Shown here one piece after another: positions 18,261 through 27,077 of a stretch of DNA of 43,741 bases. The notes under the pieces are model-generated. The model was not told the origin of the DNA. It did not search any database and saw nothing but the letters and a program-made list of their open reading frames with translations. A program made the translations under genes and the position numbers. Source of the DNA: an uncultured Woeseiaceae bacterium. GTDB lineage: Bacteria; Pseudomonadota; Gammaproteobacteria; Steroidobacterales; Woeseiaceae. Where the stretch lies: assembly GCA_902512585.1 (NCBI GenBank), contig CABXJW010000009.1, positions 1 through 43,741 on the forward strand, written 5' to 3'. Position 1 is the first letter of the stretch; every line of letters starts with the position of its first letter.

Positions 18261-20240
18261 ATGAAACAGAATTTAAATCTCGAAGAAGCATTGGAAGAAG
18301 CCAGATTTTTACTTGAGCATAGTCGCTTGGTTGAAGCGGAAAAGAAGACCGAAGAAATTCTTATTCATTTTCCAGAAAATGGCCAAGCACTTTATATCAT
18401 GGCTGTGTGCCAAAGATATCTGAATCGACTTGAAGATGCGCTTGAAACTCTAAGGAATTTAAAAAAAATTCGCCCAGGTTATGGTCGCGCTTTTCAAGAG
18501 GAAGGTCATGTATGCATGGCTGCTGGATTTATGAGTCAGGCTCTATTTGCTTATCGACATGCGGTAAAACTAAATAACTCATTGATTGCCAGCTGGGCTG
18601 GGTTAACTAAAATCCATACTAAACAGGGTAACTTAGATAGTGCCAAAATTACCCAATTTGAATATGAAAAATTAAAAGCACTGCCCACTGAATTACTAAG
18701 CGTGCGAAATATGATCGCAGAAGGTCATACCTATAATGCAGAAAAGTTATGTCGTAAATTTTTACTAAAAAACAAAAAAAATGTAGAGGGTATGCGGTTG
18801 CTTGCTAGTCTTGGTGTGGCTGCTGATGTTTTAGATGATGCTGAATTTCTTCTCGAGAAAGCACTGGAGTATGAACCAGATAACACTTTTACGAGGCATG
18901 ACTACATGGTTGTTTTATATAGGCGACAGAAATACAAACAATCTCTCGAACAAGCAAAACTACTGAAAAATAAAGAGCCTAATAATCTCAAATTTCAAAT
19001 AGCATATGCCAATCAATGTGTAGCAGTCGGTAACTATAAAACTGCTCTTAAAATATACAATAAAGCAAATAAGATAACTCCAAATGACCCAGAATTGAGA
19101 TTAGTACACGGCCATGCACTCAAAACTATAGGTAATATCAAGGAAGCAATTGAGTCTTATCGTAAAGCTTATACGGCAAAAAACGATTATGGTGATGCTT
19201 ATTGGAGTATGGCTAACTTAAAAACTTATATGTTTACAACGCACGAAGTTGAATTGATGATAACCCAAGAAGGTAAGGAATCCACTTCAATAATTAATAA
19301 AATCCATCTATGTTTTGCTCTTGGTAAGCACTATGAAGATATAAAAAATTTCAAGAGCTCTTTCTTTTACTACGAACGAGGCAATCACTTACAAAAAACA
19401 AAACAACATTATACAAAAGAAAATATGCATAAAATTCTTGGTTTACAACAAATACACTGCAACCAAAAATTATTCGATCAAAAACAAAATAAAGGTTTTC
19501 CAGCTCCAGATCCCATATTTATCGTTGGGCTACCAAGAGCGGGTTCCACTTTACTCGAACAAATTCTAGCATCACATTCTCAAGTTGACGGTACGCATGA
19601 GTTACCTAATATACCTGCACTTGCTTATAAATTAGCAGGCAGAAAAACTATTAATGAAACACCTGATTACCCAGCAAATCTGCTGACTTTAGATGATAAT
19701 CAATTACATGAATTTGGTAAAAACTATATCGAGGAAACTCGTATTCATAGAAATAAGGCGCCTTACTTTATAGACAAAATGCCCAATAATTTTCGCCATA
19801 TCGGTCTCATTCAACTTATACTCCCGAATGCCAAAATTATTGACGCAAGACGCAAACCCATGGCCTGTTGTTTTAGTGGCTTTAAACAATTATTTGCCAG
19901 TGGCCAGCAATTTTCTTATGGATTAGAGGATATTGGTGCTTATTATCTAAATTATCAAAATCTAATGGCTCACTGGGATAAAGTGCTACCAAATAAAATA
20001 CTGCGCGTTCAATATGAAAATGTTGTAGCTGATCTCGATCATGAAGTAGAACGGATACTTAAATATTGCCAATTACCTTTTGAAGAGAACTGCATCAATT
20101 TTCATCAAACAGCCCGAAATGTTAGAACTCCGAGTTCTGAGCAAGTCAGACAACCAATATATAAGAGCGGATTAGAGCAATGGAAAAACTTTGAGCCGTG
20201 GTTAGAGCCATTGAAAAATATGCTAGGTGATCTTGTATAA
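18261..20240 (+). CDS. TPR-repeat protein with C-terminal sulfotransferase domain
   Basis: The 659-residue protein has a helical TPR region (about residues 10-330, e.g. the repeats around AEKKTEEILIHFPENGQALY and ALKIYNKANKITPNDPELR). It is joined to a PAPS-dependent sulfotransferase domain with the phosphosulfate-binding motif GLPRAGSTLLEQI at about residues 421-433. It should transfer sulfate to a hydroxyl or amine of an unknown acceptor; the TPR part probably binds a protein partner. There is no signal peptide, so it is cytoplasmic. It sits 100 bp after the TonB receptor, with a terminator between, so it likely has its own promoter. No strong ribosome-binding site precedes the ATG. Acceptor unknown. 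Confidence 0.88.
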   Translation: MKQNLNLEEALEEARFLLEHSRLVEAEKKTEEILIHFPENGQALYIMAVCQRYLNRLEDALETLRNLKKIRPGYGRAFQEEGHVCMAAGFMSQALFAYRHAVKLNNSLIASWAGLTKIHTKQGNLDSAKITQFEYEKLKALPTELLSVRNMIAEGHTYNAEKLCRKFLLKNKKNVEGMRLLASLGVAADVLDDAEFLLEKALEYEPDNTFTRHDYMVVLYRRQKYKQSLEQAKLLKNKEPNNLKFQIAYANQCVAVGNYKTALKIYNKANKITPNDPELRLVHGHALKTIGNIKEAIESYRKAYTAKNDYGDAYWSMANLKTYMFTTHEVELMITQEGKESTSIINKIHLCFALGKHYEDIKNFKSSFFYYERGNHLQKTKQHYTKENMHKILGLQQIHCNQKLFDQKQNKGFPAPDPIFIVGLPRAGSTLLEQILASHSQVDGTHELPNIPALAYKLAGRKTINETPDYPANLLTLDDNQLHEFGKNYIEETRIHRNKAPYFIDKMPNNFRHIGLIQLILPNAKIIDARRKPMACCFSGFKQLFASGQQFSYGLEDIGAYYLNYQNLMAHWDKVLPNKILRVQYENVVADLDHEVERILKYCQLPFEENCINFHQTARNVRTPSSEQVRQPIYKSGLEQWKNFEPWLEPLKNMLGDLV

Positions 20241-20302
20241 AAATAGTTACAATAATAATTAAATGTTATAGATATAATCATATCTAAATGGAGAAACTGC
20301 AG

Positions 20303-21745
20303 ATGTCAGCTACACAAAATAGTAATTTTATTAATGGTGAATGGTCTAATAATGGTCAAGCATTTGACAGTATCAATCCTTCTAATATAAATGATTGTCT
20401 TGGTTCATTCAGTGCCGCTACCAGCGATGATTGCAATTTAGCGATCCAAAGTGCGAAAAATGCATTCCAAAAATGGTCTCTTAGTTCACTGGAAGAGCGT
20501 AAAAAAATACTTGATTTTATTGGAAGCGAACTGATCGCCAAGAGTTCTGAACTTGGAGAAATCATTGCCAAAGAAGAAGGGAAACCACTAGCTGAGGGTA
20601 TTGGTGAGGTATATCGTTCAGGTCAGTTTTTTCAGTACTTTGGGGCAGAGGTTTTACGCCAAATGGGTGAAATAACTTCATCGGTGAGAGCTAATATTAA
20701 TGTTGAAGTTACTAGAGAGCCTTTGGGAGTTATTGGAGTAATTACGCCTTGGAATTTTCCTATTGCCGTTGCCGCATGGAAGATAGCACCAGCACTAGCC
20801 TATGGAAATTGTGTGGTACTTAAGCCTTCTGAAATTGTACCAGCCAGTGCTGTTGCTTTTGCGAAAATTATGGAAAAAAGTGGATTACCTAAAGGGGTAT
20901 TTAATTGCATACAGGGTCCAGGAGCGCTTGCTGGTCAGGCACTTTCTCAATCAAAAGATATTGATGCTATATCTTTTACAGGCTCTGTCAAAACAGGTAA
21001 TGCTATAGCTCAAGATGCAATTAAAAATATGACGCGCGTTCAACTGGAGATGGGTAGTAAAAATGCTCTAGTAGTACTTAATGATGCTGATATGGATACT
21101 GCTATTCAATGCGCTATTAATGGGGCATTTTTTGGTACCGGTCAAAAATGTACTGCTTCCTCTAGGTTGATTGTTGAGGCAGGTATACATGATCAATTTA
21201 TTGAAAAAATGATTACGGCAACTAAAGCATTAAAAGTTGGCGATGCATTGGATAAGTCGACACAAATAGGTCCAGTAGTTGATGCACGTCAATTCAATCA
21301 AAATAAAACATACATTGATGCTGCGATAACTGCTGGTGCAAAAATGGTCGCTGGTGATGAATCTATGCAGTTAGCTAATGATGGTTTTTATATGCGCCCT
21401 ACTCTATTTATTGACACCAATAATCAGATGAAAATTAATCGAGATGAAGTGTTTGGACCTATTGCTTGTGTTATAAAAGTCAAAGATTATGCAGAAGCAT
21501 TGGAGGTATCAAATGATTCAGATTTCGGCTTAACCTCAGGAATTATAACGCAATCACTAAGAGATGCCTCACACTTCAAGCGCCACTCATCTTCAGGTTG
21601 TGTTATGGTTAATCTTCCAACAGCAGGTACTGATTATCATGTTCCTTTTGGTGGCAGGAAAGCATCAAGCTACGGTCCACGCGAACAAGGAACCTATGCC
21701 AAAGAATTTTATTCAATAGTGAAAACCACTTACCTCTCATCATGA
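20303..21745 (+). CDS. NAD(P)-dependent aldehyde dehydrogenase (semialdehyde dehydrogenase-like)
   Basis: This 480-residue aldehyde dehydrogenase has the NAD-binding stretch VITPWNFPIAVAAWKIAPAL, catalytic Glu249 (LEMGSK) and nucleophile Cys283 (GTGQKCTASSR). The GQKCTASSR signature resembles alpha-ketoglutarate-semialdehyde-dehydrogenase-like enzymes more than betaine aldehyde dehydrogenases, but the aldehyde substrate is not determined. An in-frame ATG at 20288 exists; the ATG at 20303 is preferred because GGAG at 20290-20293 is well placed for it. It is the first gene of a probable plus-strand operon running through the M19-like protein and two unknown proteins. Confidence 0.9.
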   Translation: MSATQNSNFINGEWSNNGQAFDSINPSNINDCLGSFSAATSDDCNLAIQSAKNAFQKWSLSSLEERKKILDFIGSELIAKSSELGEIIAKEEGKPLAEGIGEVYRSGQFFQYFGAEVLRQMGEITSSVRANINVEVTREPLGVIGVITPWNFPIAVAAWKIAPALAYGNCVVLKPSEIVPASAVAFAKIMEKSGLPKGVFNCIQGPGALAGQALSQSKDIDAISFTGSVKTGNAIAQDAIKNMTRVQLEMGSKNALVVLNDADMDTAIQCAINGAFFGTGQKCTASSRLIVEAGIHDQFIEKMITATKALKVGDALDKSTQIGPVVDARQFNQNKTYIDAAITAGAKMVAGDESMQLANDGFYMRPTLFIDTNNQMKINRDEVFGPIACVIKVKDYAEALEVSNDSDFGLTSGIITQSLRDASHFKRHSSSGCVMVNLPTAGTDYHVPFGGRKASSYGPREQGTYAKEFYSIVKTTYLSS

Positions 21746-21779
21746 AAACTATATCTAATAAATTGAGGATTATTAACTC

Positions 21780-22787
21780 ATGAATGTGCATGATATCCTT
21801 ATCATAGATGGTCTTCAGTATGTTAACTGGAATCGAGAGCTTTTTGAGCAGGCAAAACGTGGTGGCGTGAATATTATTCATGTCACTATCGCCTATTGGG
21901 AGAATAAAAAAGAAGTAACAGAAAACATAGTAAATTGGGACAAAAAATTTAATGATCATGCTGACCTCATCATGCCGATTAAAATTGCCGATGACATCAC
22001 TACTGCAGAGAAAAATGGGAAAATTGGCATTATATTCGGTTTCCAGAATTGCTCGCCGATCGAAGATGATGTCCGTCTAATTGAAAAAATGCATCACATG
22101 GGTGCGCGTATCATGCAACTTAGCTATAACAATCAGAGCCTCCTTGCGACAGGCTGTTATGAGGATGGCGACTCCGGCATTACACGATTTGGCAAAGTAG
22201 CAATCAAAGAAATGAATCGTTTGGGTATGATTATTGATATGTCCCATAGTGCCGAATTATCTACTTTAGAAGCCATAGAGATCTCAGAAAGACCAATTGC
22301 AATAACTCATGCAAATCCGTCCTCTTTTCATGATGCTTTGAGGAATAAATCCGATACAGTACTCAAGAATTTAAGTCAGTCAGAAGGTATGCTGGGCGTA
22401 AGTCTTTACCCATTTCATCTGGCTAATGGGTCTGCTTGTACCTTGGAAGATTTTTGTAACATGATTTATGATACAGCTGAATTGATGGGTATCGATCATA
22501 TTGGCATAGGCTCTGATCTCTGTCTTAATTGGGATTATACAATCTTAGAATGGATGCGAAGTGGCAGATGGTCTCTCACACCAGATTATGGTGAAGGTAC
22601 AGCAACTCAACCAACATGGCCAAAACAACCTGCATGGTTTGAAAATAATCTAGGTTTTCAAAATATAATTGACGGGCTCAAGGCAACCAAATTTAGTGAT
22701 GAAGATATTAAAAAAATAATGGGTGGAAATTGGTACAATTTTTTCAAATCTTCATTCACCCCTCTGGATACTATAAATAATGGGTAA
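21780..22787 (+). CDS. Membrane dipeptidase (peptidase M19) family protein with altered metal site
   Basis: The protein (335 residues) has the M19 renal-dipeptidase barrel. Metal-site His residues are kept at His156 (MIIDMSHS) and His177 (ITHANPSSFHDALRN), and the catalytic-type Asp at 246 (IGIGSD). However, the N-terminal H-x-D of the DGHND motif is missing: here it reads D10-G-L-Q-Y. The bridging Glu is replaced by Gln89-Asn90 in GFQN. A standard two-zinc site therefore cannot form as in known dipeptidases. There is no signal peptide, so it is cytoplasmic. Its last 8 bases overlap the next gene, which implies translational coupling. It may be a hydrolase with one metal, a lactonase/amidase-type enzyme or a non-catalytic binding protein; peptidase activity should not be assumed. 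Confidence 0.8.
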   Translation: MNVHDILIIDGLQYVNWNRELFEQAKRGGVNIIHVTIAYWENKKEVTENIVNWDKKFNDHADLIMPIKIADDITTAEKNGKIGIIFGFQNCSPIEDDVRLIEKMHHMGARIMQLSYNNQSLLATGCYEDGDSGITRFGKVAIKEMNRLGMIIDMSHSAELSTLEAIEISERPIAITHANPSSFHDALRNKSDTVLKNLSQSEGMLGVSLYPFHLANGSACTLEDFCNMIYDTAELMGIDHIGIGSDLCLNWDYTILEWMRSGRWSLTPDYGEGTATQPTWPKQPAWFENNLGFQNIIDGLKATKFSDEDIKKIMGGNWYNFFKSSFTPLDTINNG

Positions 22788-24513
22788 TCTGAATCATCAA
22801 TTCGAAGCAAAAGATATTGGTCTAAGAACTCCTGAAGTAGTTATGGATCTAAAACGTCTAGGGAGCTTTTATCCCTATAAATTAAGCTTTATGCGCAAAT
22901 TAATTCGTAAGTTAATGACTGAGAAATGGGATATTAGTCTTACATTATTTAATCTAGATAAAGATGGTTTCGGTGAAGCGGTTTATGAAATAAAAACACC
23001 ATTAAATAATTTCCATTTTGTTGTTTTTGCCAATTTTCTCGACCCAGAACTTCGAAGTGATAGAGTGATAGCGGAAGCATGGGATATGACGGTAACGCTT
23101 AGGCACGGAGTCTTCAATCCAAAAGATCTAATATTTCTCAAAGAAAATGTTCCACTCCAAGAAAAAGGAAGAATGACTTCGAATAGTGTTGTTCTATCTA
23201 GAGCTAATAAAAGTAGTCGCAATTTTGATTACGTAATCAATGAACTGAGCTCTGGAAAACAACCCTGTATCAAAAAAATTAACGAAGTTGGTTATCTGTA
23301 TCGCACAACAGCGGTTTATGGTAGTGGAAAATTTGGTATGGCCGATTGGGATAAAGTTAAAACATCGTATGCGGATTTTTCAGAGCCATTTTCTGCTGAA
23401 ATGTTTTCATGCTTCTTGATTAGACAATTTAGCTTGGATCAAGCAGATCACATAGCGCATCAACGTAATCCAAAGACAGCAGTTAAACTCAATAAGAGCA
23501 TCAAAAGGTACATTGGTATCGGTAATGCCACTGGGCTTGGGATGGCGCCATTTCTCATCAAACATCCACTTCTAATTAATAACTGGATTGAAACTCGCGA
23601 GAGAGTCTTGGCAAAAGTATTAAATGACACCTCTCCAGATAAAAATAAATTAGCATCATTTCTGTTATTAGTAAGTCGAGCCATCATACATCTAAATCAA
23701 ATAACAACTAACAACCTGACACAGAAAGAAATTAATATCAACGTAAGTGATGACCTCAGCTTAATAGCTAATTATGTAACAGAACAACAAGATAAAATAA
23801 AAAAATGGCAACAAGTAACTCAGTATGTGATAGAAAATTTTAGCATTGAAGCTCAAGAATTGATCAATACAGTGCTCATCGAGATTTATCCAAAAGAAGC
23901 GCTACTATTTGAAAAGAATCAAGAAATTGAAGAAATATATGATCTTGTTCCTGAAATGAAGTTATCTAAACTAAAAACCATTATCCAAAATCAATATCAA
24001 TGGGCCTTAAAATATAATTTTAAATCAGAAAATGCTGATGCCATTTTTTGGTATCGATCTGAAGAGAAAATGGAACCTAGACTGGGTGAAAGAAATATAG
24101 ATAAAGGTGCAGATAAAGAAATGCTAATTGGCATTGCCAGATCCATAGAACAATGTTATTCCACAATACAAAATCTATCGCCAGAACTAAAAATTAACAA
24201 TGTTGCAGAATTTATTTTTGCACATCCTGAATATCGTCAAATAATACGGCGTATACAGACTATGTCAAAGACCACTTATGGCGAAATTCAAGCCAATTTA
24301 AACGACAAAGATGTTCTACCAATTCATTTATTAAGATGTAAATTATCTTTTTTTGGAGTTGGGAAGTTTGATCCAAAATCTCGACTTTGGGTTAGAAATA
24401 CGATGTTTCAAGGTGCCCCCATTGTTAGTGATATAAATAATGAATATAAAGATGAATGGTTCTTCCCGGTAATGCCAAATATTGAATCGAGCAAAGGGAA
24501 TGAAATTCATTAG
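22780..24513 (+). CDS. Conserved protein of unknown function (577 aa)
   Basis: I do not recognise a characterised family. The protein is soluble, without signal peptide or membrane segments. Stretches that look like conserved motifs are GYLYRTTAVYGSGKFGMADW (residues 171-190), YIGIGNATGLGMAPFLIKHP (244-263), FWYRSEEKMEPRLGER (~422-437) and LRCKLSFFGVGKFDPKSRLW (~515-535). The Gly-rich and Arg/Lys-rich motifs suggest an enzyme with a phosphate- or carboxylate-containing ligand, but that is only a guess. I have an impression, not checked, that similar proteins occur beside M19-like genes in marine Rhodobacteraceae. It overlaps the M19-like gene by 8 bp and the following gene by a few bases, so the three are a tightly coupled unit between an aldehyde dehydrogenase and a BCCT transporter. 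Confidence 0.85.
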   Translation: MGNLNHQFEAKDIGLRTPEVVMDLKRLGSFYPYKLSFMRKLIRKLMTEKWDISLTLFNLDKDGFGEAVYEIKTPLNNFHFVVFANFLDPELRSDRVIAEAWDMTVTLRHGVFNPKDLIFLKENVPLQEKGRMTSNSVVLSRANKSSRNFDYVINELSSGKQPCIKKINEVGYLYRTTAVYGSGKFGMADWDKVKTSYADFSEPFSAEMFSCFLIRQFSLDQADHIAHQRNPKTAVKLNKSIKRYIGIGNATGLGMAPFLIKHPLLINNWIETRERVLAKVLNDTSPDKNKLASFLLLVSRAIIHLNQITTNNLTQKEININVSDDLSLIANYVTEQQDKIKKWQQVTQYVIENFSIEAQELINTVLIEIYPKEALLFEKNQEIEEIYDLVPEMKLSKLKTIIQNQYQWALKYNFKSENADAIFWYRSEEKMEPRLGERNIDKGADKEMLIGIARSIEQCYSTIQNLSPELKINNVAEFIFAHPEYRQIIRRIQTMSKTTYGEIQANLNDKDVLPIHLLRCKLSFFGVGKFDPKSRLWVRNTMFQGAPIVSDINNEYKDEWFFPVMPNIESSKGNEIH

Positions 24514-25258
24514 AATTTCAGTAAATGAATCTAAAGCACTGCTAACACGTGTTTGTGAATCACATTATAAGCATCAATATGATTACGAGGATATTGCAGC
24601 CATCGTACAATGGCTGGAATTACATGATTTGGATGGAATCAGAACACTTTTAGATGAAATAAAAAAACCACTACAAAAAAATAATACATTAACAAAACAC
24701 AAAAAAGAGAGTAAGCAACGTCTAATTCTGAGCGATAACAGTCAAAATATTCTTCACAAGATCAGAATTTTCAGTGATTTAACATTAGCAAAATGTCATG
24801 AGGATGGGCTCTGCTTTACTACTATAAATAATATTACTCATCAAGAAACTATCCTTGTCAATCTTAAAAATGTTAGCGTGCGAGGGTATCACGCTACAGC
24901 TTGGTGGATAGAAACTGAGCAAAAGCATTTACATATTGCAAAAATTACTCCAAACCAAGATTATCCAATTTATAAAACAATCAAGTTAAATAAATATGCT
25001 GTAAATCTTCAACCTTATCTGAATTTAATTTACTCCAAGAATGATATTCAATCCCTCAAATCATATACCAGTGAACATGAAATCCAAGGTGAATCTATAA
25101 TACAGAAAGTAAATACCCATGATTTTAACGAGCGTTTGTATCAGAAGATTAATGATGGTCTTGAGATTAAGTTTGACCACTACCAACAACTTACTAGAAT
25201 TGCTGATCTAATACTTGTTGAAGCTAGTGAAAAATCAAGGCAAGGAGCAGGAGAATAA
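24500..25258 (+). CDS. Protein of unknown function (252 aa), possibly DUF3726-like
   Basis: The product has no signal peptide or membrane segment. The N-terminus (ISVNESKALLTRV then IAAIVQWLELHDLDGIRTL) resembles the opening of DUF3726 proteins, but this is from memory and weak. A very basic, Asn/Lys-rich linker lies at about residues 55-70, followed by a mixed alpha/beta part (e.g. YHATAWWIETEQKH). The start is uncertain: a TTG at 24482 would add six residues, while the ATG at 24500 is the first ATG; neither has an ideal ribosome-binding site. Either start overlaps the 577-residue upstream gene, so the two are probably translationally coupled and may form a complex. Last gene of the set before a 154-bp gap. 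Confidence 0.75.
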   Translation: MKFIRISVNESKALLTRVCESHYKHQYDYEDIAAIVQWLELHDLDGIRTLLDEIKKPLQKNNTLTKHKKESKQRLILSDNSQNILHKIRIFSDLTLAKCHEDGLCFTTINNITHQETILVNLKNVSVRGYHATAWWIETEQKHLHIAKITPNQDYPIYKTIKLNKYAVNLQPYLNLIYSKNDIQSLKSYTSEHEIQGESIIQKVNTHDFNERLYQKINDGLEIKFDHYQQLTRIADLILVEASEKSRQGAGE

Positions 25259-25412
25259 TGTGATTGATTTTACTTAAATTCACTATTGTAAATAAGGTAT
25301 GATTGTTGTTATCAACAGCATAATGTCCCTACAATCCAAGAAATAAGCTAATGAACTAATTAATCTGATTAAATAATTCATTGAAATCTCTTTACATCAA
25401 GGAGCTATAATT

Positions 25413-27038
25413 TTGAGTAAAACGCCCTTATCAGAACAAAAGATAATATCAATAAATACAGAAAAATCAGGTTTTTATAAGGGTTTCAATAGAGTTGTAG
25501 CTGTAATACCAAAACTACTTATTATAATGTTGATCGCCTGGGTAGGATTTTCGCCATCTTCAGCAGGACAGGTATTACTTGAGTTGCAGAATTGGTCGAC
25601 TCAGACATTTGGTGCTTGGTATATCTACGTAACCGCTTTCTATACTCTTGTTTGTTTGGGTCTTTGTATCTGGCCAAGGACGGCTTATGTTAAATTAGGC
25701 AGGCCAGATGAAATACCTGAGTTCACTACTTTCTCATGGTTGTCTATGATTTTTGGTGCTGGTATTGGAATAGGTATGCTGACTTATTCAACAGCGGAGC
25801 CGATTACTCATTTTGCTAACAGCCCCGATACCATCAGAGGTTTATCTGACGGGCTGGACATAAATAATGTTCGAAATGCTTATAAGTGGGCTATGTTGCA
25901 CTATGGTTTAACTGCTTGGGCTTGCTTTGGTGTGGTCGGTCTGTCTCTCGGATATTTATCATATAATCGTCAATTACCCTTAACCATAAGGAGTGGGCTT
26001 GAACCTCTATTTGGTCAGACCATGTCTGGTACTATAGGTAATGTTGTCGATATTGTTGCTATCTTAGCCACCATTGTGGGATTAGGCGTAACAATAGGGT
26101 TTGGTGTATCACAATTTGCCTCTGGATTATTTAATATTACTGGTGCGAGTTGGCTGATTGATAATGGTGGTAAACCTACTCTAATGGCTCAATTATTTGG
26201 CTTAAGCTTGATCGTTTGCGCCTCATGCATATCCGCCTTATCCGGCTTAAAAAGAGGAATAAAATGGTTATCAAATATCAATATGAGCTTATCAATCTTC
26301 TTAATTATGTTCTTTATTCTCTTTGGGGCAACATTGTTTGCCTTACAAACATTTTTCTTCACCATTTGGGATTACCTGGTTGCCTTACCAATGATGTCAA
26401 TAACAGTCTGGAAAAATTCTGGTAGTGAAACATCAATTGCGCTGCAAGATTGGCAGGGAGCATGGACAATTTTCTATTGGGCTTGGTGGATCGCATTCGC
26501 ACCATTTGTTGGATTATTTTTCGCACGTGTATCGCGAGGTCGAACAATTCGTGAGTATGTTCTTGGCGCTATGATCATTCCTGTTCTAATTTGTTTAGTG
26601 TGGTTCAGTTTTATTGGAGCTACGGCAATAGATATGGAGCTTTCTGGTTTAGCTCAAGGTGCGATTGTCAATGCAGATATTTCAGCCCAATTATTTAAAA
26701 CAATAAATCTCATTCTCACGCCTGAACTGGCAGTCGGACTTTCTATTCTGATTGTAACTTTATTAGTGACATTCCTAGTTACTTCAGCTGATTCAGGTAT
26801 CCTAATAATTAACACTTTAGCTTCGGGTGGAAGTCAAAATCAAAAACAAGCTAAGCATATAATTATCTGGGGCTTATTATTCTCAATGCTTATAGGTGTA
26901 TTATTGACCGCTGGTGGAATGGATGCATTACGCTCAGTAATGATAATTGGCGCACTTCCTTTCTCAGTAGTCATGGCCCTTATGGCAATATCTCTGATTA
27001 AATCTTTAATTAGTGACACCAGATCAATAAAAGAATAA
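25413..27038 (+). CDS. BCCT family transporter (betaine/carnitine/choline type)
   Basis: This 541-residue polytopic membrane protein has the BCCT hallmarks: the glycine-rich segment FGAGIGIGMLTYSTAEP and the Trp-rich substrate-site segment FYWAWWIAFAPFVGLFFAR, followed by SRGRTIREY. It should import a quaternary ammonium or sulfonium compound across the inner membrane with Na+ or H+. The start is TTG at 25413, supported by a near-perfect AAGGAG (25399-25404) at 8-nt spacing. The 154-bp gap upstream contains only AT-rich sequence and presumably its promoter. It fits as an uptake system for the demethylation genes in this window. Whether it carries glycine betaine, carnitine, choline or DMSP cannot be decided. 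Confidence 0.95.
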   Translation: MSKTPLSEQKIISINTEKSGFYKGFNRVVAVIPKLLIIMLIAWVGFSPSSAGQVLLELQNWSTQTFGAWYIYVTAFYTLVCLGLCIWPRTAYVKLGRPDEIPEFTTFSWLSMIFGAGIGIGMLTYSTAEPITHFANSPDTIRGLSDGLDINNVRNAYKWAMLHYGLTAWACFGVVGLSLGYLSYNRQLPLTIRSGLEPLFGQTMSGTIGNVVDIVAILATIVGLGVTIGFGVSQFASGLFNITGASWLIDNGGKPTLMAQLFGLSLIVCASCISALSGLKRGIKWLSNINMSLSIFLIMFFILFGATLFALQTFFFTIWDYLVALPMMSITVWKNSGSETSIALQDWQGAWTIFYWAWWIAFAPFVGLFFARVSRGRTIREYVLGAMIIPVLICLVWFSFIGATAIDMELSGLAQGAIVNADISAQLFKTINLILTPELAVGLSILIVTLLVTFLVTSADSGILIINTLASGGSQNQKQAKHIIIWGLLFSMLIGVLLTAGGMDALRSVMIIGALPFSVVMALMAISLIKSLISDTRSIKE

Positions 27039-27040
27039 AT

Positions 27041-27063
27041 ACAATTCTCTTAATCAGAATTGT
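27041..27063. terminator. Candidate bidirectional terminator hairpin between convergent genes
   Basis: An 8-bp perfect stem ACAATTCT / AGAATTGT with a 7-nt loop fills the 39-bp gap between the BCCT gene and the convergent aldehyde dehydrogenase gene. It is followed by CGTTTTG on the plus strand and by a T-rich stretch on the minus strand. The stem is AT-rich, so its strength is modest. Confidence 0.45.
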
Positions 27064-27077
27064 CGTTTTGATAAGTA

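Noticed and set aside
25300-25325. Hairpin TGTTG-TTAT-CAACA upstream of the BCCT gene as a riboswitch or terminator
   Set aside because: Only a 5-bp stem, no T-tract and no wider conserved fold recognised.
27061-27066. Single TGTCGT (reverse of the ACGACA half-site) between the BCCT and aldehyde dehydrogenase genes
   Set aside because: It is a lone copy without the 21-bp partner, lies within a terminator-like hairpin between convergent genes and is not at a promoter.
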